From contig NZ_JALGQH010000003.1 of NCBI RefSeq assembly GCF_022810305.1, positions 62,001-126,000 of the forward strand: a stretch of 64,000 nucleotides of DNA. The letters are read 5' to 3'. A program made the position numbers and the translations under genes. Source of the DNA: Rhodococcus sp. ARC_M6 (GTDB lineage Bacteria; Actinomycetota; Actinomycetes; Mycobacteriales; Mycobacteriaceae). The notes below the pieces were generated by a model. It worked only from the letters and a program-made list of their open reading frames with translations. It ran no database searches and had not been told where the DNA came from. Shown here piece after piece: positions 16,083 through 24,930 of the stretch (position 1 is its first letter; every line of letters starts with the position of its first letter).

Positions 16083-17234
16083 ATGCCCGAATTCAAGTTT
16101 TCCCGGTCAGCTTTGCCTCGTCGTTCTGCCGGTTTCGGTGAATCGCGTTCCGGTCACAACCGCGGTGCTCGCGTCGTCGTGAAGCCGTCGTCGGTCGATG
16201 TCGTCGCGCCGGTTGAATCCACCATCGTCAACAGTGGTGTGTATCGCGACGGTGAGCGGATCGCCACGCCGTCGACGTTGGCCGAAGCGCTGTCGTGTCT
16301 TCCGGACTCGCAGTCAATGGCCTGGATCGGTATGTATCGGCCCGACGATGCTCAGTTATACGCCGCAGCAAAGCATTTCGATCTTCACGAGTTGGCAGTC
16401 GAGGACGCGATCGTTGCGCATCAGCGGCCCAAACTCGAGCGATACGGAGAAACGCTGTTCGTTGTCCTGCGCGCCGCTCGGTACCGCGACGAGACCGAGC
16501 GCGTCGAATTCGGTGAGCTGCATATCTTTTGCGGTCCCAACTTCATTCTCACAGTTCGCCACAGTGAGTCCCCGGATCTCTCCGCGGTGCGGACCAGGAT
16601 GGAGAGCGATCCCGATCTGCTTCGACTCGGTACCGAGGCAGTTCTCTATGCAATCCTCGACGCCGTGGTCGACGGATACGCGCCCGTCGTCGCCGGTTTG
16701 CAGAACGACATCGACGAGATCGAAACCGAAGTTTTCAGTGGTGACCCCGGGGTATCGCGTCGTATCTACGAGTTGACCCGAGAAGTGATCGAATTTCAGC
16801 GGGCCACACGGCCACTGCTGGGCATGCTTCGAGGATTGTCGGCCGGATTCGACAAGTACCACACAGATGAAGAGTTGCAGCGCTATCTCCGCGACGTCAC
16901 CGACCATGCGACGACGGTTGTGGAGCAGGCCGACGGATTCCGTCAGCTCCTCGGCAATATCTTGACCGTGAACGCAACGTTGGTGTCGCAGAACCAGAAT
17001 GAAGAAATGCGAAACCTCACGCATGCGAGCTACGCGCAGAACGAGGAAATCAAGAAGGTCTCGGCGTGGGCAGCTATTCTCTTCGCCCCGACCTTGATCG
17101 GAACCGTGTACGGAATGAACTTCGACGACATGCCGGAACTGCACTGGCAGTTCGGGTATCCGTTTGCGCTTTCGATGATGGTGTTGACGTGCGGAACTCT
17201 GTATACGGTCTTCAAGCGCCGGGGCTGGCTCTAA
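16083..17234 (+). CDS. corA: CorA-type magnesium/cobalt transporter
   Basis: A 383-residue CorA protein: a large acidic cytoplasmic domain, a long helical stalk (about 200-300), then two C-terminal membrane helices with the signature YGMNF between them, followed by a basic end (FKRRGWL). This is the normal pentameric Mg2+ channel layout in the inner membrane. ATG 16083 is chosen over the upstream GTG at 16026 because the extra 19 residues have no family similarity. The N-terminal 35 residues are basic and disordered. It is preceded by a long leader and ends 4 bases before a long palindrome. Confidence 0.92.
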   Translation: MPEFKFSRSALPRRSAGFGESRSGHNRGARVVVKPSSVDVVAPVESTIVNSGVYRDGERIATPSTLAEALSCLPDSQSMAWIGMYRPDDAQLYAAAKHFDLHELAVEDAIVAHQRPKLERYGETLFVVLRAARYRDETERVEFGELHIFCGPNFILTVRHSESPDLSAVRTRMESDPDLLRLGTEAVLYAILDAVVDGYAPVVAGLQNDIDEIETEVFSGDPGVSRRIYELTREVIEFQRATRPLLGMLRGLSAGFDKYHTDEELQRYLRDVTDHATTVVEQADGFRQLLGNILTVNATLVSQNQNEEMRNLTHASYAQNEEIKKVSAWAAILFAPTLIGTVYGMNFDDMPELHWQFGYPFALSMMVLTCGTLYTVFKRRGWL

Positions 17235-17238
17235 CCTG

Positions 17239-17282
17239 CTGTGCGCCTTTATTAACCGCCGGCGGTTAATAAAGGCGCACAG
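17239..17282. terminator. 44-bp perfect palindrome, copy 1 (bidirectional terminator/repeat)
   Basis: Two 22-base arms (17239-17260 and 17261-17282) are exact reverse complements with no loop; the inner part contains TTTATTAACCGCC. It lies 4 bases after the corA stop and 4 bases before the stop of the convergent lipoprotein gene. A near copy occurs at 28345-28396 in another convergent gap, so it is a repeated element suited to stopping transcription from both sides. Confidence 0.8.
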
Positions 17283-17286
17283 TGTT

Positions 17287-17898
17287 TTACAGTTCTGCGA
17301 TACACACCGTGAAGTTTCGCTCCGGATACTGGAGTCCCGAATCGGCTTCGCCGCCGCAGTCCGTGTACGAGCTGGAATTCTGCAGAATCTCTACTACCCG
17401 AACCGGATTGGTTCCGCCGCTCGACGAGCAATCGATACGGACCGGCTGATCGTCATTCGAGTCGGTGCCCATGTCGATGCAGCCACCGACAACCCAGTCG
17501 ACATCCAGGCACACAGCGCCTTGCTCGTCTCCGGCAAACGTTTCGTAGTACGCAGAATCGACATCACTGGCACAGTCGTCGGACGTCGGCGCTTTGGAGA
17601 CCACCTTGTAGTTGGATTCCATGCTTCCGCACACTGCATTCTCGATATTGGCGTCGTGGGCGGTACCACTGAGCTCGACGCAGTCGCCGATCGCCACATC
17701 GATGTCGACGTCGCCGCCGTCGTCGACGCCTTCTTGACCGTTGATCTTGGAGGTGGTGGGGATCGTCGTCTCAGTCACTGCGGATGATGATTCCGCGATG
17801 GCCTTGGGCTCGATATCTGAACTGCAACCGACCGTGAAAGCTGCGATGGCTGATGTCGCGATCACCGCCGCACACAGTCGGCGCACGATTTCGGACAT
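17287..17898 (-). CDS. Secreted lipoprotein, LppU-like
   Basis: A 203-residue exported lipoprotein. The signal peptide runs VRRLCAAVIATSAIAAFTVGC with lipobox FTVGC (Cys at about 25), then a Ser/Thr-rich linker and a globular domain with several regularly spaced Cys (CVELSG, VCGSM, DDCASD, VCLDVDWVVGGC, DCSSS, DCGG, VCIAEL) that probably form disulfides. This fits the LppU-type lipoproteins of mycolate-containing actinobacteria. Function is unknown; it is expected to be anchored on the outer face of the membrane. It has its own promoter in the gap shared with ligC. Confidence 0.8.
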   Translation of the reverse strand: MSEIVRRLCAAVIATSAIAAFTVGCSSDIEPKAIAESSSAVTETTIPTTSKINGQEGVDDGGDVDIDVAIGDCVELSGTAHDANIENAVCGSMESNYKVVSKAPTSDDCASDVDSAYYETFAGDEQGAVCLDVDWVVGGCIDMGTDSNDDQPVRIDCSSSGGTNPVRVVEILQNSSSYTDCGGEADSGLQYPERNFTVCIAEL

Positions 17899-17988
17899 GG
17901 GGTCCCCCTACTGTTCGATCTTGGATTGTCGGGACCTATTCCAGTACATCGGTAGTCGAATTGCGAACCGGACTGTCAGGATGGGTGG

Positions 17989-19035
17989 GTGGACCTTCCT
18001 CTGATGCCGCCGCTCGCCCCCATGCTGGCCAAGGCTGCGGCCGCCGTGCCGGTTCAGCCCGAGTCCGGTGAACCGACATGGTCGTACGAACCGAAATGGG
18101 ACGGCTTTCGGGCAATCATCTTTCGAGACGGCGACGACGTGGTCCTCGGATCGCGCGGAGGCAAAGACCTGGCTCGGTACTTTCCGGAAATGGTCGACGC
18201 CGTCCGGGCCGAACTACCTGAGCGCTGCGTCGTGGACGGCGAACTAGTAGTTCCCCGGGACGTCGACGGGGTGACACGTCTGAGCTGGGAAGCGTTGTCG
18301 GAGCGTATCCATCCGGCGGCAAGTCGAGTGGCCCTTCTCGCCGAGCAGACACCGGCACAATTTGTCGGGTTCGATCTCTTGGCGTTAGGTGATCGGGACA
18401 CCTCGGTCGGGGACTTCGGGGAACGACGGAAGCTGTTGGTCGAAAGTATCGGCGGGGGTCCGAGTTGCCACGTCACGGCGGCGACATCCGACGCCGGCGA
18501 AGCGATGCGTTGGTTCGAGATGTTCGAAGGTGCCGGTCTGGACGGTGTGGTCGCCAAGAAGCTCGTCGGGCCTTACCTGCCGAACAAACGCGAGATGATC
18601 AAGGTCAAGCATGCCCGGACTGCGGATGTCGTACTGCTGGGCTACCGTCCGCACAAGAGTCAACCCGGTATCGGTTCCATGCTCCTGGGCTTGTTCGACG
18701 GTTCCGAATTGAAGATGGTCGGTGGCGCTTCCGCGTTCACCGCAGCAAGACGTATCGAGTTGCTGGCTGAACTCGAACCGCTGCGCGTCGGTGACGACGT
18801 CGTAGCGGAGGGCGAGGCCAGCAGATGGCGGTCGGCCGCTGATCGTTCCTGGATACCGCTCCGTCCCGAGCGGGTGCTGGAAGTGGCGTACGACCAGATG
18901 GAAGGGGCGCGTTTCCGGCATGCCGCGCGGTTCCTGCGTTGGCGTCCGGACCGGGTGCCTGACGAGTGCACATTCGATCAGTTGGAGGTTCCCGTGCGGT
19001 ACGACTTCGCAGATGTCCTTGCAGGCGGTGTGTGA
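17989..19035 (+). CDS. ligC: ATP-dependent DNA ligase LigC
   Basis: A 348-residue ATP-dependent DNA ligase. Motif I EPKWDGFRA carries the adenylated Lys36, motif III appears as DGELVV, motif IV as DGVVAKK, and motif V as IKVKHARTAD. The OB domain follows with LLGLFDGSELKMVGG. The GTG at 17989 gives MDLPxMPPxxPMLAK, the usual LigC N-terminus. Size and sequence agree with mycobacterial LigC (Rv3731) rather than LigB or LigD. It overlaps the downstream primase-polymerase gene by one base. In mycobacteria LigC and Prim-PolC act together in short-gap base excision repair, independent of Ku. Confidence 0.9.
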   Translation: MDLPLMPPLAPMLAKAAAAVPVQPESGEPTWSYEPKWDGFRAIIFRDGDDVVLGSRGGKDLARYFPEMVDAVRAELPERCVVDGELVVPRDVDGVTRLSWEALSERIHPAASRVALLAEQTPAQFVGFDLLALGDRDTSVGDFGERRKLLVESIGGGPSCHVTAATSDAGEAMRWFEMFEGAGLDGVVAKKLVGPYLPNKREMIKVKHARTADVVLLGYRPHKSQPGIGSMLLGLFDGSELKMVGGASAFTAARRIELLAELEPLRVGDDVVAEGEASRWRSAADRSWIPLRPERVLEVAYDQMEGARFRHAARFLRWRPDRVPDECTFDQLEVPVRYDFADVLAGGV

Positions 19036-20075
19036 TGGCGAGTCCGGCAGAAGAACTGGATGTCGACGGTATCGCGGTCCGTCTCTCCAGCCCCGACAAG
19101 ATCTACTACCCCAAGCTCGGCACCGAGGGCGGCACCAAACGTCATCTGGTGGAGTACTACCGGACCGTTGCGCTTCAGGGTGCGGCGCTGCGAGCACTCA
19201 AGGATCGACCCACGCATCTCCAACGGTTCCCCGACGGAATCGAAGGCGAAGAGGTGTATCAAAAACGGTTGCCCGCCAAGCGTCCTGAGCACGTGGAATC
19301 GTGTGAGGTCACCTTCCCGTCCGGGCGAAAGGCCGACGTATTGCGGGTGCAGAGCGCCGCAAACATCGTGTGGGCGGCAAACCTCGGAACCATCACGTTC
19401 CACCCGTGGGCCGTCAAGTGTCCTGACACCGATCATCCGGATGAGCTTCGAATCGATCTTGATCCGCAACCCGGAACGGACTTCGCCGACGCCGTTGCGA
19501 TCGCGGATGAGGTGTTGCGTCCGCTGCTCGAGGAACTCGGGTTGGAAGGCTTCGCCAAGACCTCTGGTGGGCGTGGGGTACACGTCTACATTCCGCTCGA
19601 ACCGCGCTGGGATTTTGTCGAGGTTCGACATGCCGGCATCGCCCTGGCCCGAGAGATGGAGCGCCGCAGTGGCGATCGAGCGACGACGGCCTGGTGGAAA
19701 GAGGAGCGCGGTCAACGGATATTCGTTGACTTCAATCAGAATGCTCGGGACCGAACCATTGCCGCTGCGTATTCTGCGCGCAAAACTCCCATAGCGACGG
19801 TATCCACCCCGGTGACCTGGGAAGAATTACGCGACGTGCATCCCGACGATTGCACGATTGCCACGGTTCCGGGCCTACTGACCAAGCGCGGTGATCCGAT
19901 GGCTGCCATGCACGACAAGGCATTTTCCCTCGAAATCCTGCTCGAAATGTACGAGAAGGACCTCGCTGCGGGGCTGGGTGATCTTCCGTATCCACCGAAC
20001 TACCCCAAGATGCCGGGTGAACCGAAACGCGTGCAGCCGAGCCGAGACCGAGATAGACCGCACGAAGACGGGTAG
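19035..20075 (+). CDS. LigD-type primase-polymerase (Prim-PolC-like)
   Basis: A 346-residue stand-alone polymerase domain of the archaeo-eukaryotic primase fold. The catalytic acids are in RIDLDPQPG (Asp141, Asp143), the nucleotide-binding SGGRGVHVYIPL follows, and DFNQNARDRT carries the third acid. ATG 19035 shares a base with the ligC stop codon, so the two are translationally coupled. The family fills short gaps, preferring ribonucleotides, and the partner ligase seals the nick. The orthologue order is the same as mycobacterial Rv3731/Rv3730c. The N-terminal bases before 19035 in the same frame belong to ligC and are not coding. Confidence 0.9.
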   Translation: MASPAEELDVDGIAVRLSSPDKIYYPKLGTEGGTKRHLVEYYRTVALQGAALRALKDRPTHLQRFPDGIEGEEVYQKRLPAKRPEHVESCEVTFPSGRKADVLRVQSAANIVWAANLGTITFHPWAVKCPDTDHPDELRIDLDPQPGTDFADAVAIADEVLRPLLEELGLEGFAKTSGGRGVHVYIPLEPRWDFVEVRHAGIALAREMERRSGDRATTAWWKEERGQRIFVDFNQNARDRTIAAAYSARKTPIATVSTPVTWEELRDVHPDDCTIATVPGLLTKRGDPMAAMHDKAFSLEILLEMYEKDLAAGLGDLPYPPNYPKMPGEPKRVQPSRDRDRPHEDG

Positions 20076-20123
20076 CGTCTGAAACGGATATATCGGAACA
20101 GTCAGTGCATCGTGGGGGTTGGC

Positions 20124-20654
20124 ATGGATCGCCGGATTTATCGAATAGTCGCGTCGGCCGCCGGTGGTGCGGCCGTCGCAGCCTCAGTAATGCTGATCGC
20201 AGGTTCCCCCGCATCGGCCGCCACGTTGGACTGTGCGGCCAGGGGTGGCGATCGCAACGGCCAGGATCAAACAATGGTGGACGGCCACTCCGCGTGCCGG
20301 GCGGTGGTCGATCCCACCAGTTCAGCGATCTCTCACGTCGAGCAAGACGGAATCGGAGCCGCTGACGCCAGAGACGGGGGTCTGGCTGCCGGTTTCGGAC
20401 TGTTCGGCGGGGTAGGCGCGGCGGAGGCACGTGGCGGAATGCTTGCGGCATTTGCCTTCGGGCCGGACTCGCTTGCGCTCGGCCGCACCACGTCGTCGCC
20501 CTTCTCGGTGGTTCTGAGTGGTCCCGGTGGCCGAGCCGCCGTCGGAGACGCTGACGTGGGAGCGATCTGTGACGGCGGTCCCACTCTGGTTTTCAACGTT
20601 GCCACAGGTCAGGGGTGTTTCAGTGACGGAACATCGACCTGGACGCTGCCGTGA
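20124..20654 (+). CDS. Secreted protein of unknown function (DUF6764-like)
   Basis: A 176-residue exported protein. The signal peptide is clear: basic start (MDRRIYRIV), hydrophobic AAVAASVMLIAG, and an Ala-X-Ala cleavage site at SPASAA. The mature part is rich in Gly and Ala with repeated short turns (GFGLFGGVGAAEARGG) and three or four Cys, suggesting a beta-solenoid-like fold. ATG 20124 is chosen; GTG 20112 is an upstream option. It resembles small secreted actinobacterial proteins of unknown role. The gap to the next gene holds a Crp-like site. Confidence 0.65.
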   Translation: MDRRIYRIVASAAGGAAVAASVMLIAGSPASAATLDCAARGGDRNGQDQTMVDGHSACRAVVDPTSSAISHVEQDGIGAADARDGGLAAGFGLFGGVGAAEARGGMLAAFAFGPDSLALGRTTSSPFSVVLSGPGGRAAVGDADVGAICDGGPTLVFNVATGQGCFSDGTSTWTLP

Positions 20655-20679
20655 CTGTGACCAGCGCTACAGTTCACAT

Positions 20680-20695
20680 CGTGACACCGGTCACA
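20680..20695. promoter_or_regulatory. Crp/GlxR-type site
   Basis: CGTGACACCGGTCACA matches the Crp/GlxR half-site rule GTGA-N6-TCAC exactly. It lies 64 bases before the esterase start at 20759 and 26 bases after the preceding stop. A plausible cAMP-receptor operator for the esterase-dodecin run. Confidence 0.45.
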
Positions 20696-20758
20696 AATAT
20701 GTAAAGCTGTAGTGGTCGATCAGGCGGTTTGTCTTGATCTACGGGATCGGAGGACGCG

Positions 20759-21970
20759 ATGACTGCCAATGCTCGACGCGGTTCACTCGCACACGCAGAG
20801 GTGCCCGCTCGAACCGAACTGCATGTGGATCGGCGATTCCTGCCGCTGGCCGACCGATTCTTTGCGATGTACCGGCAACCGCAGCAAGGCGGCGGCGCGC
20901 TGGTTGCGTACCAGGGCGGCGAGAAAGTACTCGACATCTGGGCCGGATACGCCGACCGAGATCGTCGTTGGGACCACGACACCGTCGCACTCTCGTTTTC
21001 CACCGGTAAAGGTGTGGCCAGTACCGTCGTACATCGGTTGGCCGAGCGTGGGCTCATCGACTACGACGCACCGGTAGCTCAGTACTGGCCGGAATTCGGA
21101 GCGGCCGGCAAAGAGAAGATCACCGTCCGTGAATTGATGTCGCACCGAGCCGGGCTACACAAAGTGCGTGGTCTGATGCCGCGTCCGCTCGATCTCATGA
21201 ACTACGACGCCGTCGTAGCGGCGTTGGCGGCCAGCAAACCGGATCCGCGTCGGCTCAAGGGCCCCGGCTATCACGCTGTGACGTACGGCTGGCTGGTCGC
21301 CGAATTGGTTTCCCGGGTGACGGGTATGCCCTTCACGGATGTTGTCGATGCCGAAATCGCGAAGCCGCTCGGAATTGACGAGTTCTGGTATCGCGTACCT
21401 GAATCCGAGCGAACACGCATCGCAAAGCTGTTCCCGCACATCAATCCTGCCGGTCTCAACTGGGCGTTTGCTTCAACTGTGCTCTCTCACGTCGGACCGA
21501 CCCGCGGACTGGCCGAGGCGGCGATGCCCGACGGATTCGACGTCATGGTGCGCAACCCGGCGGTACACGACGCGGTGATGCCGGGCTGGAACGGCGTGTT
21601 CAGCGCCCGGGCCCTGGCAAAGATGTACGGCGCCATCGCAAACGGCGGCATGATCGACGGGAAGCGGTTTCTGAAGGAATCGACCATCGAACAGATGGCA
21701 ACGATCCAGACGCGTGATCGTGACTACGTGCTTGCGGTGCGGCCCAACTGGGCACTCGGGTATCACCCGCCGATCATTGCTGCGCGTCGACAACCGCGTA
21801 ACGCCATCGGACACTACGGTGTTGGCGGTTCGGGAGCGTATGCAGATCTCGACAGCGGTCTCTCGTTGGGCTTTACTACCAACAGGCTGGGTAGTGCGGT
21901 GACAGCGCTGGGTGATCTTCGATTGGCACGATTGGGTGCTGAGGCGCAGGAGTTGGCACGGCGGTCCTGA
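20759..21970 (+). CDS. Serine hydrolase of the beta-lactamase/EstB family
   Basis: A 403-residue class C beta-lactamase-fold esterase. The catalytic SxxK is SFSTGKG (Ser81, Lys84) and the Tyr of the YxN-like motif is in VTYGWLV (Tyr176). It has no signal peptide, and the first 20 residues are not hydrophobic. This resembles mycobacterial LipE-type esterases rather than true beta-lactamases. It would hydrolyse an ester or lactone in the cytoplasm; the substrate is unknown. GGAGG lies 5-9 bases before ATG 20759. It is followed closely by a dodecin gene. Confidence 0.87.
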   Translation: MTANARRGSLAHAEVPARTELHVDRRFLPLADRFFAMYRQPQQGGGALVAYQGGEKVLDIWAGYADRDRRWDHDTVALSFSTGKGVASTVVHRLAERGLIDYDAPVAQYWPEFGAAGKEKITVRELMSHRAGLHKVRGLMPRPLDLMNYDAVVAALAASKPDPRRLKGPGYHAVTYGWLVAELVSRVTGMPFTDVVDAEIAKPLGIDEFWYRVPESERTRIAKLFPHINPAGLNWAFASTVLSHVGPTRGLAEAAMPDGFDVMVRNPAVHDAVMPGWNGVFSARALAKMYGAIANGGMIDGKRFLKESTIEQMATIQTRDRDYVLAVRPNWALGYHPPIIAARRQPRNAIGHYGVGGSGAYADLDSGLSLGFTTNRLGSAVTALGDLRLARLGAEAQELARRS

Positions 21971-21987
21971 CAACTGAAGGGAACATC

Positions 21988-22206
21988 ATGAGTAGCAACG
22001 TGTATCGCGTGACGGAGATTGTCGGTTCGTCCACGGAAAGCAGTGACGCGGCAATCCGCACGGCAATCGCCCGGGCCAACGAGACTGTGCGCAATCTCGA
22101 GTGGTTCGAGGTTGTGGAAACTCGCGGTCACATCGAGAACGGTGTGGTGGCCCATTTTCAGGTCACGTTGAAGGTCGGATTCCGAATCGACAGCGGCGAA
22201 ATCTGA
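21988..22206 (+). CDS. Dodecin family flavin-binding protein
   Basis: A 72-residue protein, the normal dodecin length, with VYRVTEIVGSS at the start and the FEVVETRGHI strand plus HFQVTLKVGFRI, which form the dodecameric shell that stores riboflavin, FMN or CoA. It begins 17 bases after the esterase stop and ends 15 bases before the next gene, so the three are likely one transcript. Dodecins buffer free flavin in the cytoplasm. Confidence 0.9.
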   Translation: MSSNVYRVTEIVGSSTESSDAAIRTAIARANETVRNLEWFEVVETRGHIENGVVAHFQVTLKVGFRIDSGEI

Positions 22207-22221
22207 GTTTCGAGGTGATGT

Positions 22222-23103
22222 GTGGGTGTTGACCTTTCGGCCGCAATCCAATTCATGGCCGGCCATGCCCGGACCGTCGATCGGCATCGTCTGAATCTTG
22301 TGCTCGGGCAGGGAAATCGCGACGCGGCACTGGCAGCCGTCGACGGCTATCGGAACCTCGACGGTGGATACGGCTGGGGCCTCGAACCTGATCTGCGTTC
22401 GGTATCCAGTCAGCCGGGAGGTGCACTGCACGCCTTCGAGGTGTTTGCAGATGTCGGTGCGCCGACGCCGCAGGCGCACCAACTGTGCGCCTGGCTGCAG
22501 TCGGCCTCGCTCGCCGACGGTGGCCTGCCGTTTGCACTTCCGATTTCGGATCCGGCGGCGTGCGCTCCGTTCTGGGTGAGTGCCGATCCGAGCGCATCGT
22601 CGTTGCAGATCACCGCAATTGTGTGCGCTGCTGCGGCGAGGGTCGCCGAGTTCGATCCCGTGGTGGCGCAGCATCCATGGTTCGGTGCGGCAGTTCGATT
22701 CTGTCTCGATGCGATCAACAATGCCGAGGTCCGGGGCGCTCTCGAGTTGGCGTTCGCGCTGCAATTTCTCGATGCGATTCATCGGCAGTATCCCGAGGCC
22801 GAATCGTTGACAGAGAGGCTCGGTGCTCGGATTCCGCGGAACGGCGTGGTTCACGTCGAGGGCGGTGCGACGGGGGAGAACATGCGGCCACTCGATTTCT
22901 CTCCGTTTCCCGGTGGCCCCTCGCGTTCCCTTTTCGATGCGGCAGTGATGTCCGCTGAACTGTCGTCCCTGGCGTCCCGGCAGCAGGCCGATGGTGGGTG
23001 GAGCGTGGATTTCGACAGCTATTCACCGGCCGCGACGCTGGAATGGCGTGGTCATGCCACGGTGAAGGCCATTTTCGTGTTGAAATGCAATGGAGTCGTC
23101 TGA
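22222..23103 (+). CDS. Hypothetical protein with squalene-cyclase/prenyltransferase-like toroid repeats
   Basis: A 293-residue protein beginning at GTG 22222. It has repeated alpha-helical pairs with turns of the QW/terpene-cyclase type, such as NLDGGYGWGLEPDL, LADGGLPFALP and RQQADGGWSVDF, at roughly 70-100-residue spacing. This is the pattern of an alpha/alpha toroid. The DXDD or other cyclase acid motifs were not seen, so an enzymatic terpene role is not supported. Context is an esterase and dodecin upstream. Confidence 0.6.
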   Translation: MGVDLSAAIQFMAGHARTVDRHRLNLVLGQGNRDAALAAVDGYRNLDGGYGWGLEPDLRSVSSQPGGALHAFEVFADVGAPTPQAHQLCAWLQSASLADGGLPFALPISDPAACAPFWVSADPSASSLQITAIVCAAAARVAEFDPVVAQHPWFGAAVRFCLDAINNAEVRGALELAFALQFLDAIHRQYPEAESLTERLGARIPRNGVVHVEGGATGENMRPLDFSPFPGGPSRSLFDAAVMSAELSSLASRQQADGGWSVDFDSYSPAATLEWRGHATVKAIFVLKCNGVV

Positions 23104-23181
23104 CAACGATTCTCGCGCCGAATTGGAACACGTTATAGTCTGGACATAGATGTGCTCGTGTTTCAGGGATAGGGGAAAGCT

Positions 23182-24864
23182 ATGGCGTATGTGATCACGC
23201 AGCCGTGCTGCAACGACGCCTCGTGTGTTGACGTGTGTCCGGTCAACTGCATTCATCCGACACCGGACGAAGCGCAATTCGCGACCACCGAAATGCTCTA
23301 CATCGACCCCGACACCTGCATCGACTGCGGTGCGTGTGTGGACGAGTGCCCGGTCGAGGCCATTTTCCCCGACAACGAGCTCAGTGAAGCTGACGCGCCG
23401 TACCTCGCAATGAACGCGTCGTACTTCGAAAAGCATCCGATGGGTCCGGACTGGCCCGAGCCGATCAAGATGGCCAAGATCGATGCCGAACTGGGAACAC
23501 TGAAGGTTGCTATCGTCGGCTCCGGTCCAGCAGCCTGTTACGCCGCAATGGAACTGACCGGCAAGCCTCGCGTCGAGGTCGACATCTTCGATCGCCTGCC
23601 CACTCCGTACGGATTGGTTCGCGCGGGCGTTGCCCCGGATCATCCGGGCACCAAGGGCGTCACCGACCAGTTCCGCGCCGTCGTCGCCAAGAAGACCGTG
23701 CATTGCCATTTCAATGTCGAGGTGGGAAACCACATCTCGCATGCCGAACTGCTCGAGCATCACCATGCAGTGATCTACGCGGTCGGTGCAGCCGGCGACC
23801 GCAAGCTCGATATCCCCGGTGAGGATCTGCCGGGAAGTCACGCCGCGACAGAGTTCGTGGCCTGGTACAACGGTCACCCGAGTTACGCCGACCGCACGTT
23901 CGATCTGTCCGGTGAGCGGGCCGTCATCGTCGGCAACGGAAATGTCGCCCTCGACGTCGCACGCATTCTGGTTACGGATCCCGACGTGCTTGCAAAGACG
24001 GACCTTGCCGACCACGCGCTGGAAGCGTTGCGTAAGAGCAATATTCGTGAGGTTGTCATCCTGGGTCGTCGCGGTCCGGCTCAGGCCGCTTACACCAACC
24101 CCGAGCTGTTGGCGCTTGGTCTGATGGCCGACGTCGACGTGGTGGTCGATCCGGCCGAGGCCGAACTCGACGACGCCAGTCGCGCATTTGTCGAGAGCGA
24201 CGCAGCAGAACCGTCGGTGCTGCTCAAGGTCAAGCAAGCGCAGGAATTCGCGTCGCGCACCGCTGATCCCGCACGCAAGCGCATCGTGCTGCGGTTCCTC
24301 GCCTCGCCGGTGGAGATTCTCGGAGACGGTGCTGTGGAGCAGGTACGCATCGTGAAAAACGAGCTGGTAGCAACGCCGACGGGTCAGCTTTCGGCGCGAG
24401 CCACCTCGGAAACCGAAACCATCGACACCGGACTGGTCCTACGGTCCGTCGGCTACCGCGGAACTCCCGTCGCAGATCTGCCGTTCGACGAAGCGCGGGG
24501 TGTCATTCCCAACGAGAACGGCCGTGTCATCGATACGGAATCCGGAGCTCCGATACCGGGTGTCTACGTTGCAGGCTGGATCAAGCGCGGACCCAGCGGC
24601 GTGATCGGTACGAACAAGTACTGCTCGGCCGAGACCGTGTCGATGATCTTCGACGACTTTGCCAGTGGTCGACTTGCAGCTCCCGAAGCTGATTCCGAGA
24701 AGCTGACGGTCCTCCTCGCGGATCGCTCGCCGGATCAAGTGGATTATCAGGGGTGGCAGCGTATCGACAAGGCAGAACGCGCTTCCGGTGCTGCCGTGGG
24801 GCGCCCCCGAACCAAGTTCATCTCCATTGAATCGATGCTCGCAGCCTCTCGCGCCGAGAGCTGA
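23182..24864 (+). CDS. fprB: Ferredoxin/ferredoxin-NADP+ reductase fusion (FprB)
   Basis: A 560-residue two-part redox protein. Residues 1-70 are a bacterial-type ferredoxin with one cluster of Cys near 9-23 and a second CxxCxxCxxxCP set (CIDCGACVDECP). The rest is an adrenodoxin-reductase-like flavoenzyme with an FAD motif (IVGSGPAACYAAM, about 113) and an NADPH motif (VGNGNVALDVARIL). The C-terminal GWIKRGPSGVIGTNK closes the FAD site. The fusion matches mycobacterial FprB. It passes electrons from NADPH through FAD to iron-sulfur clusters, feeding P450s or other oxygenases, and could serve Cyp125 although it is not in the KstR cluster. Confidence 0.93.
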   Translation: MAYVITQPCCNDASCVDVCPVNCIHPTPDEAQFATTEMLYIDPDTCIDCGACVDECPVEAIFPDNELSEADAPYLAMNASYFEKHPMGPDWPEPIKMAKIDAELGTLKVAIVGSGPAACYAAMELTGKPRVEVDIFDRLPTPYGLVRAGVAPDHPGTKGVTDQFRAVVAKKTVHCHFNVEVGNHISHAELLEHHHAVIYAVGAAGDRKLDIPGEDLPGSHAATEFVAWYNGHPSYADRTFDLSGERAVIVGNGNVALDVARILVTDPDVLAKTDLADHALEALRKSNIREVVILGRRGPAQAAYTNPELLALGLMADVDVVVDPAEAELDDASRAFVESDAAEPSVLLKVKQAQEFASRTADPARKRIVLRFLASPVEILGDGAVEQVRIVKNELVATPTGQLSARATSETETIDTGLVLRSVGYRGTPVADLPFDEARGVIPNENGRVIDTESGAPIPGVYVAGWIKRGPSGVIGTNKYCSAETVSMIFDDFASGRLAAPEADSEKLTVLLADRSPDQVDYQGWQRIDKAERASGAAVGRPRTKFISIESMLAASRAES

Positions 24865-24868
24865 CGAT

Positions 24869-24930
24869 TGCAGGTTCGGGACCGCCTCACTCCACCTGTT
24901 CGGTGAGTGACCACTGTCCCGAACCCTGCA
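24869..24930. terminator. Long imperfect hairpin between convergent genes
   Basis: TGCAGGTTCGGGAC (24869-24882) pairs with GTCCCGAACCCTGCA (24916-24930) with one bulged base, and an inner CACTC/GAGTG stem is possible. It begins 5 bases after the fprB stop and covers the last codons of the convergent transporter. Tentative bidirectional terminator. Confidence 0.35.

Noticed and set aside
18385..19197. 270-codon minus-strand frame over ligC
   Set aside because: Antisense to intact ligase motifs and no similarity to any family.
23023..24237. 404-codon minus-strand frame opposite fprB
   Set aside because: Overlaps a clear two-domain ferredoxin reductase; no domains and no ribosome site.
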